The translations under genes were made by a program, and so were the position numbers. A stretch of 64,000 nucleotides of DNA. It comes from JAFAXD01 sp963816775 (lineage in GTDB: Bacteria > Pseudomonadota > Alphaproteobacteria > Rhizobiales > Xanthobacteraceae). Positions 17,208-24,036 of the stretch are shown here, in pieces (the stretch's first letter is position 1; every line of letters begins with the position of its first letter). The stretch covers positions 137,998 through 201,997 of the forward strand of contig CAWFLX010000030.1 of assembly GCA_963816775.1 (NCBI GenBank), read 5' to 3'. The notes under the pieces are model-generated. The model was not told the origin of the DNA and made no database searches. It saw nothing but the letters and a program-made list of their open reading frames with translations.

Positions 17208-17546
17208 CTAGCGTTGTATTGAGTACAAATAAGCTCGTACTGCCTCGGCGTCCGCCTGACTGAACCGAAAGTCCGGCATGTCGGGATGGGTTGAGATCAG
17301 CCTGTCGGTCATTCTCTCGGTCAAGTCGCGGATATCATAGCGATCGCCGATAGAGCGAAACGGCGGCGCCCCAAGGTGAGGACTTTGGCCTTCCTTGCCG
17401 ATCGCATGGCATTGGGCACAAAGCCGGGTCAACAACTCCTTGCCATGATCCTCCAAAACGCCCGCTGCCGCCATCGATATTTGGCTCTCAACGATCAAGA
17501 GCAGGCAAATCCATCGCCAAATATTCAAAAAAGCTGTGTGATGCAT
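17208..17546 (-). CDS. Monoheme cytochrome c
   Basis: The 112-residue product has an N-terminal hydrophobic signal (IWRWICLLLIVESQISMAAA), heme motif CAQCH (about 43-47) and a likely Met ligand in HPDMPDF near residue 90. It is a small periplasmic class I cytochrome. GGAAGGG lies a few bases before the ATG. The gene is 73 bases downstream of a CBS-BON gene that itself follows the fixK-like gene, so all three probably form one transcript. The partner oxidase is not in the window. Confidence 0.83.
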   Translation of the reverse strand: MHHTAFLNIWRWICLLLIVESQISMAAAGVLEDHGKELLTRLCAQCHAIGKEGQSPHLGAPPFRSIGDRYDIRDLTERMTDRLISTHPDMPDFRFSQADAEAVRAYLYSIQR

Positions 17547-17619
17547 AATCAGCCCGCCCTTCCGCGCCGCATCAATATCCAGCCCCCGGGATGGCCAGGC
17601 CTCATCCTGCCGTTCGCAA

Positions 17620-18354
17620 TCAGGATGCCTTTGCTCGCGGCTCGCCCCCTTCAGGCATCGGGATCACCATTCCGGACATCGGCTCGATCCAGACGAGATG
17701 ATCTTGGATCGACTTCACTCCAGGTGTGTTTTCCACGACGACGTGGATAGCCCCGCGCTGGCGTTCGTCGAAGAGCATGCCCCAGAGGTGCACGACGCCG
17801 TTGCGCACCACGATATCCAGGAGATTGATCGGGGCCCACGCCTGTTTACCGAGTTCCGCATAGATGCGGGCGCGAATAGCGGCATCATCGCTCGCCGCCG
17901 GCTTGGTCTCGCTTGCGATGCTCGCAAGCGCCCGCAGCAGATTGGCGCGGCTCACGATGCCGACGAGCATGCCGTCCCGCACCACCGGCAGCCGCTTGAT
18001 CCGATGACGCTCCATGAGCTGCACGATCTCATCGAGTGGAGCGTCCTCGGTGACGGTTTGAACATCAGGGCTCATGACCTCCCGCACTTTGCGGCCGCTC
18101 GCGTGCACGTATTCACTCGCAAGACGCCCCTGGCCCATGAGAAACTCGATCCAACCCGCTCGCTTTCGCTGGGTACCGGTCTCGGACCGTCGCAGCAAAT
18201 CGCCCTCCGTCACAATTCCTACCAGCGAACCGTTCGTGTCGATCACCGGAAGACCGCTGAACTTGCGTTCCAGCATCAGCCGGATAGCCTCCATGATCGA
18301 CGCGTCCGGGGAAACCGTCACCGGTTTCGGTGTCATGACGTCCGCGGCCCGCAT
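17620..18354 (-). CDS. CBS-pair and BON domain protein
   Basis: The 244-residue protein starts at ATG 18354 (MRAADVMTPKPVTVSPD) behind AGGAGG. Two CBS domains (about 1-60 and 75-140; FSGLPVIDTNGSLVGIVTEG, RIKRLPVVRDGMLVGIVSRA) precede a BON-like domain (about 160-225; VRNGVVHLWG, VENTPGVKSIQDHLV). It is a paralogue of the genes at 2004 and 24037. It sits between fixK and a cytochrome c gene on one strand, with a gap of only 35 bases to fixK, so it should be expressed with fixK. Probably a nucleotide-responsive stress protein; ligand unknown. Confidence 0.87.
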   Translation of the reverse strand: MRAADVMTPKPVTVSPDASIMEAIRLMLERKFSGLPVIDTNGSLVGIVTEGDLLRRSETGTQRKRAGWIEFLMGQGRLASEYVHASGRKVREVMSPDVQTVTEDAPLDEIVQLMERHRIKRLPVVRDGMLVGIVSRANLLRALASIASETKPAASDDAAIRARIYAELGKQAWAPINLLDIVVRNGVVHLWGMLFDERQRGAIHVVVENTPGVKSIQDHLVWIEPMSGMVIPMPEGGEPRAKAS

Positions 18355-18389
18355 TGCACCCTCCTTATGTTCGACGTGCAGCAGCAGCA

Positions 18390-19091
18390 TCAGCCGTTGA
18401 GGCTGGACAAGACGGATCGGTTTCGCAGCACGATCGATCGCGAAGCCAACAGCTCGATCGTGTGGGCGCTCTCGAGTTGCGTCAGCGTGCGCGACACTGT
18501 TTCAATGGTAAGCCCGAGATAGTCGGCGATATCCTGCCGCCCCATCGGCAATTCAACCGAGCTCGATCCTGCCACGCGCTGCGACATTTCGAGCAGAAAG
18601 GCGGCGACTCGCTCCTGCGCACTCTTGATCAGGAGTAAAGCATGGTTGCGAGCACCGCAGAGTTCACCCGCGGTCATGGACCACAGCTCGCGGGCCACAT
18701 CCGCGTCACGCTCGGCGACGCCCAGCACCGACCGTCGCTTGACCATCGCGATCACGCAGCCGGCGACGGCTTCGGCCGACCAGGTATGTTCGCCTCCGAG
18801 TTCGAGGCCGAAAATATCGCCAGGCAGATAAAAAGCGTTGATCTGGCGCCGGCCGTCGTTGAGGACCTTGTAGCTGCGAACAGCGCCGCTAATCACTTTG
18901 TAGACGTATTCGGCCGGCTCTCCCTCTCCGTAAATCTCGGCGTTGCGGTCGTACGCAATCGCAATACTGGTCAGCTCGGGCGAGCCGAACAGCATGTGGG
19001 ACGCCACGGCCGATGAACGACCCTCGAAATGCGCGCTGTGCGCCGCGTTCGGGGCTGGACGCCTGGCTTGGATCGTTGTTTGCAATTGCAT
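18390..19091 (-). CDS. fixK: FixK-type Crp/FNR transcription regulator
   Basis: The 233-residue protein has a cNMP-binding-like sensor domain (about 50-140; GEGEPAEYVYKVISGAVRSY, YLPGDIFGLE), a long dimer helix and a winged helix (about 175-225). The recognition helix reads LTIETVSRTLTQLE, with the Glu, Ser and Arg that contact TTGA-N6-TCAA sites in FNR and FixK proteins. The Cys cluster of FNR is missing from the N-terminus, so it is FixK-like and not an iron-sulphur sensor. It should act on the twelve FixK boxes in this window. Promoter copy B lies 70 bp upstream, consistent with control by FixJ. It leads a fixK-CBS-cytochrome operon. Confidence 0.88.
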   Translation of the reverse strand: MQLQTTIQARRPAPNAAHSAHFEGRSSAVASHMLFGSPELTSIAIAYDRNAEIYGEGEPAEYVYKVISGAVRSYKVLNDGRRQINAFYLPGDIFGLELGGEHTWSAEAVAGCVIAMVKRRSVLGVAERDADVARELWSMTAGELCGARNHALLLIKSAQERVAAFLLEMSQRVAGSSSVELPMGRQDIADYLGLTIETVSRTLTQLESAHTIELLASRSIVLRNRSVLSSLNG

Positions 19092-19118
19092 GACGCGCTC
19101 CGTTGTTGGATGCCGGCG

Positions 19119-19178
19119 AGTTTACGAATGGCGCCGTCAAAGAAAATTCAGATAAGCCCCCTAAGGGATTTCCCGTAG
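19119..19178 (-). promoter_or_regulatory. FixJ-like composite promoter of fixK, copy B
   Basis: On the minus strand: CTACGGGAAATCCCTTAG (19178-19161), seven bases, ATCTGAATT (19153-19145), twenty bases, TAAACT (19124-19119). The palindrome ends 70 bp before the fixK ATG. Its centre lies about 58 bp upstream of the start site implied by TAAACT, close to where FixJ binds at the Sinorhizobium fixK promoter. Assignment to FixJ is inferred. Confidence 0.7.
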
Positions 19179-19204
19179 GCGGCCCATGCGGCCGTTGAAG
19201 GGTT

Positions 19205-19241
19205 CCAGAAAAGAGAAACGCCCCGGCGGGGAGCCGGGGCG
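19205..19241 (-). terminator. Rho-independent terminator
   Basis: A perfect 9-bp stem, CGCCCCGGC/GCCGGGGCG (19219-19227 and 19233-19241) with a five-base loop, is followed on the minus strand by TTTCTCTTTTC. It lies about 60 bases after the stop of the 65-aa protein gene and insulates the fixK promoter. Confidence 0.8.
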
Positions 19242-19300
19242 CAGTTCCTGAACGGGGCGTTGGGGAGGGTGGGGGATTGCCCGCGTTCAGAATTCAAGGA

Positions 19301-19498
19301 TCAACGCACGGTCGACGCACCACTATTCGCATGGACGCTGAGGGTGCTGGCTTTGACAACGGTTCGCAGCCCCGGCTTTTCCAGCGCCGATCCGTTGGCA
19401 AAAAGGCTGACCAAAATAACCAGCATTGCGGCCAGTAGCGCAACCGCCACGACCTTCAGGTGCGTGACCGGATCAGCAGCAACCAGAGACGTATTCAT
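19301..19498 (-). CDS. Small single-span membrane protein (65 aa)
   Basis: From ATG 19498 (MNTSLVAADPVTHLK) behind GGGGG, the protein has a short polar N-terminus, one membrane span (about residues 14-35, Val/Leu/Ala-rich) and a 30-residue basic, Ser/Thr-rich tail ending ASTVR. Short proteins of this type are common beside fixK genes in Bradyrhizobium, from memory. It has its own FixJ-like promoter (copy C, 71 bp upstream) and terminator, so it is a monocistronic gene under the same switch as fixK. Function unknown. Confidence 0.7.
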   Translation of the reverse strand: MNTSLVAADPVTHLKVVAVALLAAMLVILVSLFANGSALEKPGLRTVVKASTLSVHANSGASTVR

Positions 19499-19526
19499 GC
19501 TCAACCCCCAACACGATCTAACCCGT

Positions 19527-19586
19527 TACTATTCGCTTGAGCGTGGGCGCGAAATTCAGATGAACACCCTAAGGGAAATCCCGTAG
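19527..19586 (-). promoter_or_regulatory. FixJ-like composite promoter, copy C
   Basis: On the minus strand: CTACGGGATTTCCCTTAG (19586-19569), seven bases, ATCTGAATT (19561-19553), then ATAGTA at the -10 distance (19532-19527). The palindrome ends 71 bp before the start of the 65-aa membrane protein gene. Confidence 0.7.
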
Positions 19587-19587
19587 C

Positions 19588-19893
19588 CAGCCGTCGATCC
19601 GACGACAGCGGCGCATTGGTCATCTGATCGCGCCTATTGCGCCCCTAAATGGCTCATTTTCGAAGACCCACCGTCTTTGAGAGAACGAGAAGACGCCTGA
19701 CGTCTCGCGAGCAACGAAACACTGCCCCAACTCCAACAAAGCTGCCGATTTCGTCATTTTGGATTCCGATTTCGTCGCCGGGAAATCGCTTGGCTAGTCC
19801 GCTTGGAATTAAAGCGGATGTCGTTTTTCCACCAAGCATGCCTGCTAAGCGCCAGAAGCGGACTCGCTGCCCGCTATCGCAATTGCCTCGTGT
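19588..19893. other. Gene-free interval with partial GTCCGCTT repeat
   Basis: No convincing gene is seen between promoter copy C and the end of the multicopper oxidase gene. Around 19796-19820 lies TCCGCTT followed by AAGCGGAT, a degenerate unit of the palindromic repeat also found near 24,900, 26,200 and 26,950. Confidence 0.4.
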
Positions 19894-21367
19894 TTAGACC
19901 ACGACGAACTGACCCATCATCCCAGCATCCTCGTGCTCGAGAATGTGGCAGTGATACATGTACGGATGATCGGGATCGGCAAAATCCGCGAATTCCGCGA
20001 TGACGCGCACCGTCGAACCGGGATCGACCAGAACGGTATCCTTGAGGCCTTGTTCGTACGGCAGCGGCGGAGCGCCATCGCGGTCGAGCACGCGGAATTG
20101 GACGTCGTGGATGTGAAACGGATGCGTGAGCGGCGTCCTGTTCGCGATTTCCCAGATTTCAATGCTGCCCAAAGAAACCCGCTCGTCGATGCGGTCCAGA
20201 TCCATCGAGCGGCCATTGATGCCCATCGATCCATCCATCATGGGCCCGATCATTGAGCCCATGCTCATGGTGGCCATGTCCAGCGTGAATCTTCGGCTGC
20301 GCGCGGCTTGCGCCGGATCCCACTGCGGCACACGGATGAGTTGGTCCGGGAACGAAACGGCAGGCCGGCTCCAGCCGTCCTGTCCGGAATTCGATGATTG
20401 GAAAAGTCTCGTTGTCAACGGCCATGCCGTGTCCCATCATTCCCATCCGGCCACTGTCTGACGGATAGCTCATCAATGTGACGGTCCGGTTGGGTTCCAT
20501 GTCGAAGAGCAGTTCAATGCGCTCTCCCGGGCCGAACCTTACGCGGCGTGTGCGCACAGGGCGCTCGCATAGACTACCATCCGTAGCAATGACGACGAGG
20601 TCGGCGCCGTCGTCACGGCCGAGTGTGTAAATGCGGGCATTTGATCCATTGAGTATTCGCAAGCGCGTGTGTTGTCGCCGCAGCTCGAGGTGCGGCGCGA
20701 CAGTGCCGTTCACCAGAATGACGTCACCCCGGTAGCCGAGTTCGATGTCGCCTACGTTCGACAGGTACTCGAAGCTGCCGTCGGCGTTAAAGCGGCGGTC
20801 CTGAACGACAAGCGGGATGTCGTCCACGCCGTAGTCCGAGGGAAGATGAAGATTGCGGCTCTCGTCGTCCTCGATCAGAAAGAGCCCGGCCAATCCGCGC
20901 AAAACCTGTTCACCGGTCTGCTCGTTCAGATGAGCGTGGTACCAGCAGAGTGATGCCCTCTGCTTGATCTCGAACACCGGTTCCCAAACTTCTCCGGGAT
21001 TGATCACTTGGTGTGGGCCGCCGTCGTGGCGCGCGGGAATGTGCAACCCGTGCCAGTGAAGGGTCGTCGGCTCGGTCAGGTTGTTTTTCACGCGCATCGT
21101 GACGCGATCGCCGGCGCTGGCCCGAATTGTCGGCCCGAGGTAAGCACCATTGATGCCAATCGTCGGCGTCGAAAGACCTGGCAAGAACCTCGTATTACCG
21201 GCCTCGATACCAAGCTCATAAATTTTGCCGTTGCCGGTCGTGCCTTCGATCAGCTTTGGAATCTTGAGCGCATTTCTCCTAGTTGCGGCCGCCCTGGCGC
21301 AAAGCGGAAGGGCGGCATTCAATGCCATCCCTGACGCTCCTAGAACGAAGTTGCGGCGCGAAAGCAT
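19894..21367 (-). pseudogene. Tat-exported multicopper oxidase, frameshifted
   Basis: Reading from ATG 21367, a Tat-type signal (SRRNFVLGASG) precedes cupredoxin domains with the copper motifs HWHGLH and WYHAHL. Within about 20361-20385 one surplus base shifts the frame; the second frame carries HPFHIHD and HCHILEHEDAGMM. Together these give all four copper-binding motifs of a CueO/bilirubin oxidase-like enzyme of about 490 residues. Likely role: periplasmic oxidation of Cu(I) or phenols. The FixK box at 21401 is centred 40.5 bp from the ATG and there is no Shine-Dalgarno. The frameshift would remove the trinuclear copper site if real. Confidence 0.82.
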
Positions 21368-21400
21368 TTTTCATCTATGAATGGATTCCCGCGGTTTTTA

Positions 21401-21414
21401 TTGACGCAAATCAA
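21401..21414 (-). promoter_or_regulatory. FixK/FNR box of multicopper oxidase
   Basis: TTGATTTGCGTCAA on the minus strand. The centre is 40.5 bp from the A of the ATG at 21367, with CATAGAT near -10. The predicted start lies within one base of the start codon. Confidence 0.65.
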
Positions 21415-21551
21415 GCCATCGCCGGATGGCAGCCACCCGGTGTCCAAACATGATCAATTCGAAATCCATCCGGCAGATATCGGATTGCCGGTAGCTGGCT
21501 CGTCAATATAACTTCCAATCTAATTGCTCGCGAACCCCCGCCGATCAGCCG

Positions 21552-21611
21552 CTACGCAATATCCCTTAGGGACGATATCTGAATTTCCAGGGTGCCAGCG
21601 GCTGTTAAACT
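21552..21611 (+). promoter_or_regulatory. FixJ-like composite promoter, copy D
   Basis: On the plus strand: CTACGCAATATCCCTTAG (21552-21569), seven bases, ATCTGAATT (21577-21585), twenty bases, TAAACT (21606-21611). The ATG of the 54-aa protein at 21642 lies 72 bp from the palindrome. Promoter elements and spacings match copy B in front of fixK exactly. Confidence 0.7.
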
Positions 21612-21641
21612 TGCCGTTAATCGTCGGGGATGGGGTATGCG

Positions 21642-21806
21642 ATGCAAGTAGACAGGACAATCCAAACCACGGGTCAACCCGGAGCGGCACAAGTTACCGG
21701 GCGTGGGATGGTTGGAACGTGGAAATTCATGATCGATATAGAGGATCTGACCCTCCTAATAACCGCTGCCGTTTCAGCCGTGGGAATTTGGCTGGCCCTG
21801 TTCTGA
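21642..21806 (+). CDS. Small single-span membrane protein (54 aa)
   Basis: The frame from ATG 21642 (MQVDRTIQTTGQPG) has a polar N-terminal half and then MIDIEDLTLLITAAVSAVG and a Trp/Leu/Phe membrane end. Starts at 21630 or an inner ATG at 21729 (25 residues) are possible; 21642 best matches the promoter spacing of the other three copies. The acidic IDxED-like motif just before the membrane span resembles that in the 57-aa protein at 628-801, suggesting one family. Function unknown; possibly a small subunit or regulator of a membrane enzyme. Confidence 0.5.
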   Translation: MQVDRTIQTTGQPGAAQVTGRGMVGTWKFMIDIEDLTLLITAAVSAVGIWLALF

Positions 21807-21902
21807 AACCTTACGTGGGTTAATGCGCCAAGGAATGACCTCCGCGCTCTACCGGTGCTCCGCCATGCGGTTGACGGGTGCTAGCAATCAAGAGACCTCG
21901 CG

Positions 21903-22028
21903 ATGACGATGACCCCGATGCGACTACGAAAATCCATTTACTGGATCATGCAGTGGGGATGGCGTGGCCCAGCGGTCATTGCCGTGGCCGTGTTCTGCCT
22001 TTGGCTTTACGAGATGTGGAAGGATTGA
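21903..22028 (+). CDS. Small single-span membrane protein (41 aa)
   Basis: The frame from ATG 21903 starts MTMTPMRLRKSIYWIMQW, followed by GPAVIAVAVFCLWLYEMWKD: a basic, Trp-rich N-terminus and a single membrane helix. The stop lies two bases before the ATG of the zinc-ribbon gene, and its final codons (AAGGA) supply that gene's Shine-Dalgarno. The tight coupling argues that both are real. It probably belongs to the transcript begun at promoter copy D. Confidence 0.55.
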   Translation: MTMTPMRLRKSIYWIMQWGWRGPAVIAVAVFCLWLYEMWKD

Positions 22029-22030
22029 CC

Positions 22031-22246
22031 ATGTTCCAGCGCTTGCTCCCGTTCGCAGACCGCTCCGCTGGTAGAGGAACGTTCAGCTGCCCCCACTGCG
22101 GCGCTACGCACCACGTCACTTACACGAGATTGCCAGCGGGCGACCAGGGGCAGGCGATTTGCGCCAAGTGCCGCAGCGTGATGAAGGAGTGGAATGACGC
22201 GTTCTCGCGCTCATTCAAGTTGAACTCCGGGATGGAAGGCGCCTAG
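22031..22246 (+). CDS. Small zinc-ribbon protein (71 aa)
   Basis: From ATG 22031 with AAGGA seven bases upstream, the protein shows FSCPHCGATH near residue 20 and AICAKCRSV near residue 47, a CxxC...CxxC zinc ribbon. No membrane span. It follows a 41-aa membrane protein gene by two bases and is likely cotranscribed. Zinc-ribbon proteins of this size often bind nucleic acid or another protein; no specific role can be given. Confidence 0.6.
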   Translation: MFQRLLPFADRSAGRGTFSCPHCGATHHVTYTRLPAGDQGQAICAKCRSVMKEWNDAFSRSFKLNSGMEGA

Positions 22247-22279
22247 CCCGTGCGGCGGCTCCGACAACGAAGGCTACAC

Positions 22280-22699
22280 ATGGTCAGGATAGCAATCATT
22301 TTTTTGTTAATGATGGGGATGGCGGTTCCAGCGAGCGCGATTGAGACGAAGGCGACCGGCGGATTTATCCTATCGGTGCACAGCGCGCAGTTTGAGGGGA
22401 ACGAGTGCCCGCCGACCAAACACGAAAGGTTTTGCTATCACACAACATTCGTTCAAATGAAAATCGACGGGCCGATGACCAACAACTACACGGCGACGTG
22501 CCAGGTGTTCGACGGCGCGGGTAAACTGCTCGGGCAGCAGACGGCGGTGACGACACGGTCGAAGGATGAAATCCTGAACAGGATCGAAGAGACCCACGAA
22601 ACGATCAACGGCCCGCCAATATGGGTCGGCAACTTCGAGATCGACGCGTCGTTCCAACAAGTCGCCAAGGTTGAGTGCGAGGCCCGGCGCGTGCCGTAG
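22280..22699 (+). CDS. Exported hypothetical protein (139 aa)
   Basis: ATG 22280 has GAAGG upstream and opens with a signal peptide (MVRIAIIFLLMMGMAVPASA). The mature part is rich in Thr, Glu and Val with two Cys near residues 40-50 (NECPPTKHERFCYH) and two more later, so disulphides are likely in the periplasm. It resembles a small beta-rich domain, but no family is recognised. It may end the run of small genes starting at 21642. A GTG at 22250 is a less likely start. Confidence 0.6.
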   Translation: MVRIAIIFLLMMGMAVPASAIETKATGGFILSVHSAQFEGNECPPTKHERFCYHTTFVQMKIDGPMTNNYTATCQVFDGAGKLLGQQTAVTTRSKDEILNRIEETHETINGPPIWVGNFEIDASFQQVAKVECEARRVP

Positions 22700-22921
22700 C
22701 GGCATTAGCTATCGTCTCCTATGTGCCATACGTGTACCGCAGCAGCAGCAGCAGTGGGCCGATTTGATCGCCCGGGCTGGCCAGCACGTTGCCCGTGCCC
22801 GACCTGACGGAACGCGCTCAGCCCAACGTCGCCAACAGGCGTTCGGCAGCTTCCCTCAGCGAACCATTTAAACGCGGTTCACTCGATTACTTCATCCGCG
22901 TGCGGCTGACCGACAGCCAAA

Positions 22922-23134
22922 TTAGCCATGTGCCAAGGCCGTGTGATCCTCGTGCACGCTTCGCCAGTGTTCCAGATAGGCCCAATGCGCTTCGATCAAT
23001 TCGCAAAATTGTCGGTACGATATGTGACCCCCGCCTAGATCGACATCCTGGCGCCAGCCGGTGCAATCAGGGGCGCCGCACTTGCAGGCCCATGCTGGCC
23101 GACGATAGGGCGCCGCGGGGTCAAAGATGCTCAC
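22922..23134 (-). CDS. Small Cys-containing protein (70 aa)
   Basis: From GTG 23134 (MSIFDPAAPYRRPAWACKCG), the protein has ACKCGAPDCTGW, a likely metal-binding knot, and an aromatic helix (CELIEAHWAYLEHWRSVHED). No Shine-Dalgarno is obvious. It lies 50 bases downstream of another small Cys-rich protein on the same strand, so the two probably share a transcript. No family recognised. Confidence 0.45.
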   Translation of the reverse strand: MSIFDPAAPYRRPAWACKCGAPDCTGWRQDVDLGGGHISYRQFCELIEAHWAYLEHWRSVHEDHTALAHG

Positions 23135-23184
23135 TTTAATAGTCCGAAGTGTCCATGACGGGTTACGACCACAACCGGGGCACC

Positions 23185-23364
23185 CTATTCGTCATCGGTT
23201 AGAAGCTTGTAGGTCGCCCGATTAATAAGATGCAGTCGACTACATGCTAGACACGTCACGGCCTCACAGAGGTTCCCGTTTTCTTTCGAGGATGCGTCAT
23301 CCGCGAACAATCCCTGGACGCTCTTGCCAGTTACGGGACATCGATAGATAAAAGGCACCACCAT
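23185..23364 (-). CDS. Small zinc-ribbon-like protein (59 aa), probably leaderless
   Basis: A 59-codon frame from ATG 23364 starts MVVPFIYRCPVTGKSVQGLF and contains CEAVTCLACSRLHLIN, so Cys residues at about 9, 39 and 42 could form a zinc knob. Similar short proteins occur in Bradyrhizobium, from memory. The FixK box at 23399-23412 is centred exactly 41.5 bp from the A of the ATG, with TAACCT at -12 to -7 and no Shine-Dalgarno. The transcript should start at the start codon. Function unknown. Confidence 0.65.
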   Translation of the reverse strand: MVVPFIYRCPVTGKSVQGLFADDASSKENGNLCEAVTCLACSRLHLINRATYKLLTDDE

Positions 23365-23398
23365 ATTTAAAGGTTAGCGCAGTCACGGCTCGATCAAT

Positions 23399-23412
23399 TT
23401 GACCAATATCAA
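23399..23412 (-). promoter_or_regulatory. FixK/FNR box of small zinc-ribbon-like gene
   Basis: TTGATATTGGTCAA on the minus strand. The centre (23405.5) is 41.5 bp from base 23364, the first base of the start codon. TAACCT is a fitting -10. Confidence 0.7.
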
Positions 23413-23434
23413 GTGCGCCAGGAAGGCGGCGGCT

Positions 23435-23580
23435 TTACTGATTATCCTTAACATGGCTTGCTCGCTTGGCTTCTTCCTCGGCCAAGAGCTTGTAGAAGCG
23501 CCCGCTTGGTTGGGTCGGCTTCGGTTTTGAGGCGCTCCGTGAAGTTCGCGATGTTCGCGCGTTCGATGAAGTCTTCCATC
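23435..23580 (-). pseudogene. Small rhizobial-type helical protein, frameshifted
   Basis: From ATG 23580 the frame reads MEDFIERANIANFTERLK and TEADPTKRA, and after one surplus base continues YKLLAEEEAKRASHVKDNQ to a stop at 23435. The joined sequence of about 47 residues matches a very common short protein of Bradyrhizobium-like genomes (ERANIxxFxxxLxTExDPxKR...LLAEEEAK), recalled from memory. Its role is unknown. The break is of the same kind as in six longer genes here. Confidence 0.5.
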
Positions 23581-23679
23581 GAGAATCTTCACTCTTGGAG
23601 TGGCACCCACTATGCGCTCAATGCGCTCGAATATAGCGATCCGCATTTCGCCCGTTCGACCGCTATCTAGCGGTATGCT

Positions 23680-23800
23680 TTGGCGCTCCACACCTGCCGC
23701 TCGCCGCCCCGTCTGCATTATCGAGTCGTGCCTGCCGACGCTAGGCCATGCGGTGCCGACCGGATCGCAATGGGCCTATGAAATCAAACACGACGGATGA
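23680..23800 (+). pseudogene. ATP-dependent DNA ligase N-terminal remnant
   Basis: A short frame ends IIESCLPTLGHAVPTG and QWAYEIKHDG then a stop. This is the adenylation-site region of rhizobial ATP-dependent DNA ligases (EIKHDG contains the nucleophilic Lys). Only about 35 residues remain and nothing after the motif follows. Confidence 0.55.
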
Positions 23801-24022
23801 CCGCGGGCGCGTGTTTAGCGCTATCTGCTTCGTCGTATGAATGATCTGCAGGCAGGATGTAGACTTGCATGCCCTTGGATCGCGCACCGTCGGGTTAGTG
23901 TCGAGCTGCGCGTAAGAATCTAGCACCAAGCCGTCTTTAGGCTTGATCGTTGGTTCCTCGGCGCATACACCGGGAACGATCACTGCGGCGATAGCGATCG
24001 CGTAGAATGATCTAGTCACCAT
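23741..24022 (-). CDS. Possible small exported protein
   Basis: From ATG 24022 the product begins MVTRSFYAIAIAAVIVPGVC, a good signal peptide, then a hydrophilic segment with two Cys (ACKSTSC). The last 25 codons overlap the DNA ligase remnant in antisense, so the natural C-terminus has probably been lost. The ATG is only 14 bp from the divergent CBS-BON start at 24037, leaving no room for two separate promoters. Function unknown. Confidence 0.4.
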   Translation of the reverse strand: MVTRSFYAIAIAAVIVPGVCAEEPTIKPKDGLVLDSYAQLDTNPTVRDPRACKSTSCLQIIHTTKQIALNTRPRSSVVFDFIGPLRSGRHRMA

Positions 24023-24036
24023 CGCCGGGGACCCTC

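Noticed and set aside
22739..22757. Run of CAG repeats
   Set aside because: Five to six units only, too short to be meaningful.
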